Below are positions 27,310 through 39,084 of a DNA stretch of 64,000 nt, one piece after another. The DNA comes from Epiperipatus broadwayi. Its lineage: Eukaryota; Onychophora; Udeonychophora; Euonychophora; Peripatidae. Location: NCBI GenBank assembly GCA_028023455.1, contig JAQFVV010001074.1, positions 1-64,000 on the forward strand. Direction: 5' to 3'. The notes below the pieces were generated by a model. It had not been told where the DNA came from, ran no database searches, and was given only the letters and a program-made list of their open reading frames with translations. The position numbers and the translations under genes were made by a program. The first letter of the stretch is position 1; the number at the start of each line of letters is the position of its first letter.

Positions 27310-28979
27310 GGTACTTGTTAAATAGCCATTGTACATCATTTGGTGGTGCTGTTTCTGTGCAAAAACATTCCCAGGCCTGTCGACTCTTAAACAATTTACA
27401 TTATATTTTAATATGCCTTTTTTCCCCTTTAAAAATGTACGTTCTTTTTAAAAAGCGTCTTTTTATTTATTTATTTAAAAAAAAAAGATGTTTTTTGAAA
27501 TAATATGCCTTTATTTTTCTTTAAAAAGTACCTTAATCTTATTTTTTTGTTTTAGTTTTTTTAAAAAAGCAGTGTTTTTTTGCAATTATTTTTTTAATTA
27601 TTTTACATGGCAGCTTTTTTTTTTGTAATTATATTACATGTTTTAAAAAAAAAACTATTTTTTTATTTTTAAAAAAAGATGTGTGTGTTTCTTTTTAATA
27701 ATATGCCTTTTTTGATAATAACAGTAAGTTAGCTTACAATGTGCAAAAAGTGTAATTTATTTTATAGTAATTAAGCAGAGATGGCTTTCTTTTTTTTAAA
27801 AATAATAATACAACAAATGTACTCTAAAAAGTGAACTTTTTTCCCAGTAATTAATCAGACTCAACTTTTTTTATTTTCCTGCTTTCACTTTTTCTTTTTA
27901 TTTATCTTCTTATTATAGTTACCCAAAAAAGGCCACTTTTTATTTACAATAAATAATCAAAGACTGTTTTTTTTTTAGGCTGGCCTACTTTCCTCCGTCC
28001 TCTATTCTTCAACACTGACAACCTGGTTGTAATAATAAATTAAAGCTTTAAAGAAAAACAAAATGAAAAACCCCAAAACAAAAAAAAACTTGGGAATTGA
28101 TTGCCTTACAAATTAATCACAACGACAAAACAGATTCATCGAAAAAATAAATTTATTAACGACATACGACTGTAATTAATAAGAAAACTTTTTTGGCTGA
28201 AAAGTGCAAAGTCTAACATTTTTGAACAACATTTGACTACCTATAACAATTTAAAAAATAAACAGCCAGAAATGACTTTGGAGACTAGTGAGCACACAAA
28301 CTGCCAAGTTCATCTATTAAGTATCATAGCTTTACCACATAAATATTGATTGACATGTGGCAGGATGTTTTGAGCCTGCTGAAAGGCAACTGCATCAGCT
28401 TGTTTGGGACATCCCACAGTTGAATAATTATGCTATTGCCTTCAGCCATTTTGTTTTTCTCATATGAGTCAAAATGGGACTTTTTCACAAACACCTGCAA
28501 TCATGCTGTGGCAGAGCCATTTCCAAATTTAAACACTTCCACCCTTCATAGGGAAGCACTGCTGATAGGCTGACAATTAGTAGTAGGCAATACTACATCA
28601 GGTGGGGTCTAAGGAAAATCATTTGGAACATTTCAACAGTTCTAAGACAAATGGTAGCAAAGTGTCATTACTAATCATGTACATAGAAAGCCACCCAAAG
28701 CTGGGTGGAAGGGACACCATCATGTGGCACAATTAAATGGCTATTATGATCATAGTGTTGTATTAGCCATAGGTTCAGGATGCAGCAGAATAAATGGTTT
28801 TACTGATCAGTAGTGTCATAGTTTTGGCCACGTAAACCACATCACGTGGCCGCTAAACAGCTACTATGATCGTAATTATGTATTAGCCGTATGCTTGTGC
28901 CATGAAAGCAGTATTATTCTGCATTTTTACACAGAAATAGCACCACCAAGTGATGTGCAATGGCTATTTAACAAGTACT
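27310..28979. mobile_element. Unclassified element with ~55-bp inverted ends and 8-bp TSD
   Basis: The left end GTACTTGTTAAATAGCC...TTGGTGGTGCT and the right end are inverted copies over about 55 bp. Perfect GAAATAAA repeats flank it (27302-27309 and 28980-28987). An 8-bp TSD occurs in hAT, P and Merlin-type DNA transposons, but the ends match none I can name. The interior has no transposase. The left half is homopolymer-rich. The right half is G+C-richer and holds two diverged subterminal repeats (about 28721-28782 and 28835-28895) sharing GCTAYTATGATCRTA and GTATTAGCC. Probably non-autonomous. Confidence 0.75.
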
Positions 28980-28989
28980 GAAATAAATA

Positions 28990-29690
28990 ACAGATTGCAT
29001 TCTCTTATATGTGAGTATATTGATTTTAAAATTACAGATACTGTAAGAATATATGATATATAAAATGTATTGTTTATTATTGTAAAATCTAAGGAAGACA
29101 TATTTGATATTGCTAGCCTATATTTAATGATGCCATAATCACTCAATGAATTAAAAAAACAAATGTAGTTGAGTTCATTCTTGTGTATCAATGGAAACTG
29201 TGATATAGATATTGCACCAATCAAAGAATATAAAAATGCCATGCATCTACTTTGCAATTTGTTATCATCATTATTATTATTATTATTCTTTGCTTATACA
29301 CATTTGTTTACTTCAATGGAAACTATATTTTCTTGATAAATATTTTTTTTTACAAAATTGCAATGTACAGATTTTGAAAGATAATTGCTGTAAAACAAGA
29401 AAAGATGAATAACTAAAAAAGAAAGTTTCAATATCTGCTCTCAGAACAACAAACAAAATGTAAATTTAGAGGTTTTTGAAATAACAGCAGAAATGCAGTT
29501 AATATAGCATTCTGAAAAGTTTTACTAGGAATTCCTAAAATGCTTGTTTCATATACATACACATGTATCTGAAATACAATATAAATGCCAGTGAGTAAAA
29601 TTAATAATTATGTCAAGGATTTAAAATATAATAGCAACTTACTAAAATGGAACAATTATTTTATTAAGAAGATATTGAAAAGTTTTGATC
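28990..29690. other. AT-rich stretch, no gene seen
   Basis: Only short frames are present, plus an ATT microsatellite near 29270-29287. Confidence 0.5.
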
Positions 29691-29699
29691 TTCTAAGCA

Positions 29700-30146
29700 A
29701 TGCGATGCACTGTGACTTCTAATACGGAGTCGGGAATCTCTCAGCTACTATGCCCAGAGAAACCTGTTAGCCACTTTATCTTCCCTTTCCATTCCCTGCC
29801 CTAAGTTTTTCCCATATTCTTCTCTATCCTGTTGTCCCCTTTCCACAATGTAATCTTGGTCAACTTATGGCCTTTATATCTAAATCCCTCTTATCTTTTC
29901 CCAAACCCAGCATAAAAATCACTAACCTATTTTCTGGTATAATTACTTTTTTATATTTATTCTTCCACAATTTCATTATTTGTACCATTTCTTCTTTCAG
30001 GCATTTACATTCAATTAACAGATGCTTAATATTTTCTTTGCCTTCCTTACACAACATGAAGACTAAATCACTTTCATTTTTCCATTTATGTGTATATCGC
30101 CTTGTTGCTAAAAATCCTGTTCAAGCCTTAAACAGTAAACTACTTT
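29700..30146 (-). pseudogene. LINE copy A, 3' part
   Basis: The minus strand encodes the end of a non-LTR retrotransposon ORF. The translation at 30057-29860 (MLCKEGKENIKHLLIEC...) is the His-Cys half of a C-x2-C-x8-H-x4-C knuckle; copy B at 33.5 kb retains the full motif. The 3' UTR follows, with ATGCCCAGA and AACCTGTTAGCCACTTT, both also found after copy B. The rest of the ORF resumes at 31205 on the other side of a 1.05-kb insertion. The frame is broken by stops, so it is not functional. I cannot place the clade reliably. Confidence 0.8.
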
Positions 30147-30275
30147 GTGTTTTCCTGAAGGTTTGTGATGATGGTGTTCTAGCTATATTTTTATATTGGA
30201 CTATTTCCATCATCTAATATATGTGTTGAATGTCTTTAGAAAAGTTTAATTTTATTTAAATATTCCAAGTACATT

Positions 30276-30425
30276 CAACTGTTAGTAATATCACAGCAAA
30301 CATGTTAGTATATGCCCCAACTGTTAGTAATATGACAGTAACAAGTTAATATATGAACCAAATGTTAGTAATATCACAGAAAACAGGTTATTATATGCAC
30401 CAACTGTTAGTAATATCACATACTA
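30276..30425. repeat. 42-bp minisatellite, four units (left arm)
   Basis: Units begin at 30276, 30318, 30359 and 30401 with CAACTGTTAGTAATATCACA. Two inverted units of the same sequence lie in the right arm at about 31026-31099. Unequal unit number is one of the few differences between the arms. Confidence 0.9.
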
Positions 30426-30558
30426 ACCTGTTTGCTAAACAATTCAAAACAAAGCAAAACTCTCCATACAGTTGTGCCATCTTGTGCCAACAAGAGCAAT
30501 CAATGGATGCCAGAAGGCTTGTGCATAAAATCCCTATCTAGTGCCTACTCATCCAATA

Positions 30559-30600
30559 TCCCCAGACTAGCTTCTGGCTTGTGGCCTTCGTCAGTGAAGA
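30559..30600 (-). ncRNA. Hammerhead ribozyme motif, GUC type (30 kb left arm)
   Basis: On the minus strand: CUGACGA core, stem II GGC/GCC with loop CACAA, then GAAG instead of GAAA, stem III GCU/AGU, cleavage triplet GUC, and stem I UCUUCA/UGGGGA (6 bp with two G-U). The A-to-G change at position 15.1 would make a G-U pair at a position where A-U is nearly invariant. This copy is probably impaired, but it has the longest stem I of the family. Confidence 0.55.
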
Positions 30601-30811
30601 GCCTTGGATCTGAGAGCACTGCACTTAGATCTTAGGATCTAATGCAACCCTCTAGCAGCCACATTTTAACTCTACTTAGCTAGTAAACTATGAGAATGAA
30701 ATTGAAGACACAATATTTTCAATCCAAGCTCAATAGCTTATATAGTCATATGTGTCTGAACTCAATTCAGCACCCATACATTTTGGTGCAGTGCTCTCAG
30801 ATCCAAGGCTC

Positions 30812-30849
30812 CTCACTGATGAAGGCCACAAGCCAGAAAATAGTCTGGG
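30812..30849 (+). ncRNA. Hammerhead ribozyme motif, GUC type (30 kb right arm)
   Basis: CUGAUGA at 30816-30822, GAAA at 30836-30839 and GUC at 30843-30845, with stem I CUCA/UGGG. Compared with the 15-kb copy, one base of stem III is changed (A for C at 30840), leaving a mismatch in an already short helix. It is the inverted partner of the motif at 30.56-30.60 kb. Confidence 0.55.
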
Positions 30850-31204
30850 AATATTGGATGAGTAGGCACTAGATAGGGATTTTATGCACAAGCCTTCTGG
30901 AATCTACTGATTGCTCTTGTTGGCACAAGATGGCACAACTGTATGGAGAGTTTTGCTTTGTTTTGAATTGTTTAATAACAATTATGTGCTAGTATGAGAT
31001 AGTGATCATGTGATATTTAGTGGTTTAACCTGTTTGCTGTGATATTACTAACAGTTGGTGCATATACTAACCTGTTTGCTGTGATATTACTAACAGTTGA
31101 ATGTACTTGCAATATTTAAATAAAATTAAACTATTCTAAAGACATTCAACACACATATTAGATGATGGAAATAGTCCAATATAAAAATACAAGCAAACTA
31201 CTTT

Positions 31205-32700
31205 CCTTGCTATTATCACAAATGAACTTGCACCCAATATTCTGTTTACTTCTATATATATTTAAACTCTTTTTACTCTCTGTACTAGTTCTCCATCTGT
31301 TCAACTCCCTATTCTTTTATCTCATTCCTTGCCACTATAACACACAACAATTCTATTAACACAATCATTCCACTTTTTGTATAAGTATACTGACATAAAT
31401 TCTTTATTCAAATCTGCATACCATACTATTTTTTCCACCCATCTTGCCTTCCCTTTACTAATAATACAATAGAATATTATTTTGGCTATTTTTTTATTAT
31501 CCATAAACTGCAATCCACCAAATATTTTCATTTTGCTTTTTGCATCTCTCATATAAAAACTTGTCCATCCCATTTCTCTTTGTATTGCCTCCTTTTCCAT
31601 CTACACATCTGCATCTTATGCATGTCTTCCCACTTCTATTTGTACTCTTTCTAAATAATCTAACATCACTTCTATTTGTAATTTTTCTAAATAATCTAAC
31701 ATCTCTTTACTAACACATAACACATCATCACCATATGTTAACACTGCTACTGCCATTCCATTCCATACAATTCCAGCTATATCATATTTATTATATGAAA
31801 ACACTGTTAATTTCTTTATCAGTTCCTTTCTTTTCTTTGCTTCATTAATCATTTTTTTCTCCCACTCATCCATGCAATTTCTCTGATTACTTAAGATGAT
31901 TCCCAAATAGTTATACCTATTCACCACACTTAAATTTATATTCCCCAATAAAAATTCTTTAGCTTCATTTTCCCCAGTATTAATCATCACTACTTTTAAT
32001 TTTTCTTCAAATTTAATTCCCATCTCTTTACCCACTCTTACACATGTCCTCAGCATAACTTCCATATCTTTCCTTCTTTCTCTGCACAAACCCATATCTT
32101 CCCTTTTTTCTGTGCACAAGAAGACATCATCTGCAGATAAAAGACCCAATAATGTATATACTTACTTGCCACTTATTAATGGTATCTCTATCCCTCTTCC
32201 CTAATCTTTATATAGCCCTTTCCATTTCTCTCAAATACAACAAAAACAAAATAGTGGCATTCTTGCCTTAGTCCCACCTCACTTTTAACTTTAACTGATT
32301 CTATATTCCCTAACTGATATGTATAGTAATTATTTTCATATAATCTCTTAATAATATCCGCTAAAACTCCACCCATTCCTAAATGTACTAAACTTATCCG
32401 TAATTTATTTCTATTTACTCTTATCATATGCCTTCTCTATATCTATAAAAACCATATATAACTGTCTCCCCGTTTTTCTACTCATATCTATAAATTATGT
32501 AACAGCAAATAAATTATCCCCTATACCCCTATCCAATTAAAACCCTCCTTGCATTTCTCACAGTATATTATTTTCTTCTGTCCATTTTGTGACTCTTTCA
32601 GCCACCATATATGCAAAGATGACATTACCACTATCGATCGGTCTATAATTACTTTAAAAACAAATTTTATTAGGTCTAATAAAGGTTACATTTTGTATAA
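31205..32700 (-). pseudogene. LINE copy A, reverse transcriptase part
   Basis: Reading the minus strand in several frames gives, in order, the reverse transcriptase landmarks SNYRPI (about 32650-32633), an IEKAYD-like block near 32440, VGLRQ (about 32270), LLSADDV (about 32140, the catalytic ADD variant of FADD) and NYLGIIL (about 31900). A C-terminal region ends at 31322. Copy B matches it closely in that region. Frameshifts separate the blocks and the 5' part is missing, so it is a dead, 5'-truncated copy interrupted at its 3' side by the palindrome at 30.1-31.2 kb. Confidence 0.8.
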
Positions 32701-33077
32701 AGCAACATAATTAAAGGAATTAAAAAAAACACCACACATTTGAAATGATTGAGACAATTGTTAAACAATTGAAATTTGAAAGACTCAAGTTATATAATAT
32801 TGTCCAATGTTGACAATTGATGTGATTAGCCATGTATATTTGAGTGATTGGGAAGTTTGTATAGCTTCCAAGTCTCTTCAAAAATAAATTTTGATGACAA
32901 TAGTTGATCTCTATTTTTAATCTTTTCCATTGTTTTCGTAAAACAGGCATTTTGATCTGGTTGAGGCTTTGTGTATGTCATTTTACACCTCACAAACCTG
33001 ATTGAATATGTTATAAAAATTGATAATCTGATGATTGGAAATTGTTTAGTTTTGATACTTTTTTTGCAGCAGATTGT
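32701..33077. other. Spacer between LINE copies, nothing recognised
   Basis: A 76-codon minus-strand frame at 32720-32950 shows no known motif. It may be 5' LINE sequence too decayed to recognise, or unrelated DNA. Confidence 0.4.
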
Positions 33078-33122
33078 ATCGGTCTATAATTGCTTAGCTT
33101 TCTACGATCCTTATCCTTTCCT
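33078..33122 (-). pseudogene. Short reverse-transcriptase fragment
   Basis: The minus strand reads GKDKDRRKLSNYRPI, the start of a non-LTR reverse transcriptase domain. LINE copy A has its own SNYRPI at 32.64 kb, so this is a separate scrap or a duplicated start. Confidence 0.5.
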
Positions 33123-33134
33123 TTAAATGTGATA

Positions 33135-34387
<1,253 letters not shown>

Positions 34388-34399
34388 TATTATATTTAT

Positions 34400-35360
34400 T
34401 ATTGTTTTCAATGCCATCTAGTGGATAGTTTTAAATTATAAAATGTTGATAAAGTCTTTATTTTTAACCTATATCATATTTATACCATACAATAACTACA
34501 TATTTAATGCTCTAATAAATAAATGATAATTATCTTAAAGCAAAAACTATAATACTAGAAATATTGAATAAACCATCCATGAAAATTAATACCTATTTAT
34601 AGTAATACTTCTATTATAATCTCAAATAATGACATACTAGAAAAATAAATAAATAAAACAAATAAGTCAAATAATGTGCCAAATTATATAACCTAAAAAG
34701 ATAAATGATAAATGAACTAACTACTGGAAAAATAATCTCGGATAAATAAATGGTAACATATAAGCTAAGTTCAATGGTCCTCATATGTGCTATAATAAAA
34801 TGAACTGTGGGGGTAATAATAATAATAACTAAGCATTGTAAATATGCTAATTAATATTTAATAAATTTTAAAAAAAGAACTCTAAACTCACTCTTACAAA
34901 TTACAAATGCTCTTAATATTGAAATCATATACTTAAAGAGTAGTTAGGTTATAATACATTCTTTTTCATAATATTTTTATACCCTTCTCCAATATAATAA
35001 CACATCTCACAACCCCTATTCTCAACATTTCTTTGCAATGATCTGATCCACAATTCAAAACTCCCGATAAAGGACAATAATGTTTCTTTAATTTTATTTG
35101 TGCCACTTTACTGTTCTGAATAATTTATTTTACAAACGTTTTCTTTCGATTATTATTTACAACAATAAAATACTTCTTTATTATATATTTCTAATATTAA
35201 CATTTTCACTCATTTATTGTATTTACGAATTATTAAACAATGAATGGCATCCTAGTGAAAACATGAGACATACACTTACTCCTAAAATAATGTTTACCTA
35301 ATTTACAACAAACAAAATATTTAAATACATATTGTCTATACTAAAGTTAATGCAATTATA
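34400..35360. other. AT-rich stretch, no gene seen
   Basis: There are no motifs or repeats of note apart from short TAA-type microsatellites. Confidence 0.5.
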
Positions 35361-35364
35361 AAGA

Positions 35365-35627
35365 ATTTGAACTCAGACTTTCAATGCCTACAGCTATCCA
35401 CTCTATCTTATACAATAGATACACATGATCACATACATGTAAAAAAATAAGTGATCAAAATACACGTGGAAGATGGTGATTTGGACCAAATGAGTGATTG
35501 TTCAGCATGAAATACATATACTGAAGATCATTTATCTTTTTCACAGGTATGTGGTCATGTGTATCTGTTGTATAAGCTGAAGTGGATAGCTATAAAGAGC
35601 ATGAAAGTTTGAGTTCAAATCCTTTCT
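35365..35627. mobile_element. Foldback element, family of the 50-kb palindrome
   Basis: The arms at about 35365-35470 and 35520-35627 are inverted copies, from TTTGAACTCARACTTTCA inward through TACACATGAYCACATAC. The right arm reads outward to GAGTTCAAATCC, as in the 50- and 44-kb relatives. It is an internally shortened member. The ribozyme core in its right arm (35485-35525) retains GAAATAC but has lost part of CUGAUGA, so it is dead. Confidence 0.8.
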
Positions 35628-35639
35628 AATAAAAATAAT

Positions 35640-37430
35640 AACAAATTTAAAAGAAAATATTTTAATTAAAATAAAATAGAAAGAAACTCTTAATTTAGAA
35701 TAAAATAATAATAATCAATTGAATCAGTCAAAATTGTATGTTCATCCAACAAAACCTAGAATCTGAGCAAAAGTATCTCAAATCCAGTCATGCCTGAGAT
35801 ACACAGGTCAGGAGCAATCATGAATTCTAACCTATTTTCCCATTCCCCAGATCTATAACACTATGAACAATACTCCCGATGAAACAGCAGCATTTATTCA
35901 ATTCCAGCCCCGGACATACAGTGGAGAAGCATGGTATCTTATGATTATTGATAACAGAGCTAATGTATATGTGTGTGATCTCAGGTAACCCAGGGTAATA
36001 AAATATCAAATCTGACATATTATACTCCTAAATGTATGGTAAGAGATACTTAATAATGATTTGAACAACTGGATTATATATTTATATAAAAAAGTTTAAT
36101 TATTATAAAAGACAAAATTATTATAAATGTGTGATTATTACTCATTTCATGCTACACAATTTGAATAAATAATCAGAATAACATTGATTATCATTATGAG
36201 AATTCATAATGATAAAATTAATTATAAAATAAATATGCATGTGTGTGTGTACAATTTATCTTAAGTGCACTTTAGTTATATGCCAATGATCATTTAAATA
36301 AGCTTTTACAAAATAGGTTTAAGAATAAAAATGCTACTTAGAATCGAAATGCAATTAATTGAATGACCTAAATAAATATACATTTAGAAGATCCAGATGT
36401 ATTGCTGTCTGATATATAACTCCATAAATAATAATCCAACTCAAAATATGATCGAAGTGATTCTGATCATACATGGATTATACTGATATTGATATAATAG
36501 TAATACCAAGAAAGCATGGTTTCTGGCATTCACATTTATTACAGGAAAGACCCCAATATCGTTTGGGTTAAATGATTTGAATACGCGAATGTATGAGTAT
36601 TGAAATTGACAAATTTTATAATTAAAACATATAGGTTATAATCTTAAATAAAGATTGAATTTATATACGCATTTGGGAATCACTTGTCCCAGGAAACAAG
36701 CTTAATGCAAGCTTAATTCTTGACATTTTAAATACAAAACTTAATAAGTAAAATAATATGCTGCTTTAACGCACTCCATCATTACGACTTATATATTGGT
36801 TTTAGACTTAAATATAAAATATTAGGAAAATGGCAGTACTGGCATGGGGCAGCAAATATGAAGTTCGGGCCATTTCCGGCTGATGGAACACTTAATCACT
36901 GATCTTAAATTAAATGAATGTCATAAGTGCGATTAGGTTTTCCATCTATTAAATGGGTCCCATATGCGTTTAAATCAAAATATGCAAATATTAATGCCTA
37001 TCATGCTCCAGGCAATACATAGCTATATTCAGTACATTATAAAATATGGAGTGGTGGTCATTACTAATATTGAAACATAAATAAATCTGATTGATAGCGT
37101 TCTATAATAATAATAGATTTTTTAATAAATATATAAATGTGGGAGCCTTATGGGGATCTGCCTTTAAACACATCTAGCAATATTTAATCATTCCCCCAAC
37201 CCAGCAAGTAGAGGTATTATTATAAATGAATTTTAAATTTATGAAAAATATTGCTTGAATGACTGGGATTTAGAATACTAAGAATAAATGTGCTTGCAAG
37301 GTTGAGTAATATTGGCATATAATTACATATAAAACTAAATACATAAACAGAAAATAAATTCTTTGGGAGGTAATTCATGTTGGAGTAGTCCATATTTCAT
37401 TAAAATGGAGGAAGCATTTGTTTCTAAATC
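35640..37430. other. AT-rich stretch, no gene seen
   Basis: A few less AT-rich patches (about 35860-35960 and 36830-36900) show no sustained frame or domain. Confidence 0.5.
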
Positions 37431-37442
37431 ATTTCACTATAG

Positions 37443-39074
37443 CAGTGTTTCCCAACCTGTGGTATGTGTACCACTGGTGGTACGCGAATTGTTGGTTGGT
37501 GGTACAGGAAAAATAATCTTAATGGTAGACATAAAAAAAAATTAAATCATAAAAATATCATAGAAACATTTTTTTCCTATAATTCATAAAAATTATTTTA
37601 ATTAATAATATTATACAGTAAAGTTGTTAATATGTACAGTCGATAACGATCTTTAATGTTAATGATAAAATTGAAAGTATGATTAAGAAATTAGATTTTT
37701 AGAAACAGTATATATATATATATATATAAGTATCAAAAACAATCAACTGGAAATATTCGAAACTCTACATATTTTTTTGTTTGAAAATAAGGTTAGTCTG
37801 TCTCAAGATATACGAGAAAATATAATAGCACATTTAACAGGATTAAAATTGTCTTTCATGGAATATTTTCCAAAACCTGAAAACACAAATGATAATTGGA
37901 TTTCAAACCCCTTCTATGCAGAAAATTTAAAAAAAGCTACATTATTATCAATAAAGGATAAAGAAAAATTAATAGAATTATCATGTGACAGAACTTTACA
38001 AGTAGAATTCAAACGACATTATCTAATTAATTTTTGGTTAAACATTAAAGAATATGAACAACTTTTTGAGAAAGCTCTTAAATTATTATTACTGTTTACT
38101 AGTACGGAATTAGTAGGAAGAGCTTTTTCTTCATATATTTTTTAAGAAAATAAGTATCGAAACAGATTGAACGTAGCTATAGACTTAAGGGTATATCTCG
38201 CATCTTTTGAACCAAATTTCAAAAAATTATGTTGCTCGAAACAAGCACAAAGATCTCATTAAATTTATTTTATAAAAATATTTGATTATGATAAGAAAAT
38301 ATATTAATTGGTTTTTTATAATTTTGTGTTTTTATTAAAACCACTTATTAGTAAATGAAATATGACAAAATAGTAGATAAATAATGAGTCGGATCAAGGC
38401 AAATCAATCTAAATTATTTAATTTGAAAGAATGTATCAGAAAAGGATCATACCCAGAAATTAGATTCTCATTAATTCTTGATCATCTATTGTGGATTACT
38501 AGATGTAAGCTAGTAATTAATCATCAAAATTTTAATCCTATTAACTTCATGCTGAACAATATAAAGAAAACAAGAACAAGAGATAGCCTGATAACCCCTG
38601 AGGTTATTTTTACCATGACTTGGGACATGCTGGATTTATCTTCTCCATGGCCCAACTAATAGCAAGATGCTCCAAAAAAGAGAAAACAGACTCAAATTTG
38701 GGAAAACCAAATGAAGGAATGAGAAAAAACTTTGAACAAAATATGTACCAAATAACATTTAATGTAATCTTTAATAAATTATTTTGGAAAAAATATGAAA
38801 CTTTGAACAAACACATGCATATAAATATGTTACAGTGAGTTTATAATTTCAGTGAGTTTACAATCTGGTGTGACGTTTAGGCATGTTTCAATGTAATTTG
38901 TCTCATTATGAGATGTGAATACATACACGGTTATCCTATAATATTTATAATGCAAATAAAATAACACACTCGCAATAACAAATTTCATGAAATACAATCA
39001 TTTTTATGAAGTGGTACAATTTAGCATGATGTACTACCAAGTGGTACGCAAGCCAAAAAGGTTGGGAAACGCTG
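37443..39074 (+). mobile_element. hAT transposon remnant with 8-bp TSD
   Basis: The ends are inverted (CAGTGTTTCCCAACCT left; CAGCGTTTCCCAACCT on the other strand at right), with subterminal GTACCACTKGGTGGTAC-type blocks. Perfect 8-bp repeats CACTATAG flank it (37435-37442 and 39075-39082). The CAG start and 8-bp TSD are standard for hAT elements. The interior holds the last third of a ZBED5-like transposase and about 800 bp of unassigned AT-rich DNA after it. Too little transposase remains for activity. Confidence 0.92.
37777..38262 (+). pseudogene. hAT transposase C-terminal part (ZBED5/FAM200-like)
   Basis: The frame encodes the C-terminal part of a hAT transposase of the type domesticated as ZBED5 and FAM200 in vertebrates. 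One in-frame stop (TAA, 38143-38145) interrupts it and the frame then runs to TAA 38260-38262. Recognisable blocks are NPFYAENLKKA, LIELSCDRTLQVEF, FWLNIKEYEQL and, after the stop, KYRNRLNVAIDLRV and LCCSKQAQRSH, the usual end of this family's dimerisation domain. The N-terminal BED finger and most of the catalytic core are missing. The ATG at 37777 is incidental, since the family frame would start well upstream. Confidence 0.85.
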
Positions 39075-39084
39075 CACTATAGCA

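Larger units (their letters stand above)
30147..31194. mobile_element. Palindromic hammerhead element inserted in LINE copy A
   Basis: It is flanked by perfect 10-bp repeats AAACTACTTT (30137-30146 and 31195-31204) and splits one LINE reading frame, so both borders are well fixed. Arms of roughly 450 bp are inverted copies reading inward from TATTTTTATATTGG. They contain GTGTTGAATGTCTTTAGA, a ~42-bp minisatellite (four units left, two right) and the hammerhead repeat shared with 15.1 and 44.2 kb. Ribozyme strands face outward. The left border carries about 38 extra bases (30147-30184) with no counterpart on the right. It has no ORF. I infer a Penelope-related or retrozyme-like inverted dimer; a foldback DNA transposon with a 10-bp TSD is the alternative. 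Confidence 0.8.

Noticed and set aside
38384-38838. Frames downstream of the hAT transposase (91 and 72 codons)
   Set aside because: They lie inside the hAT borders but match no part of the transposase and show no motif.
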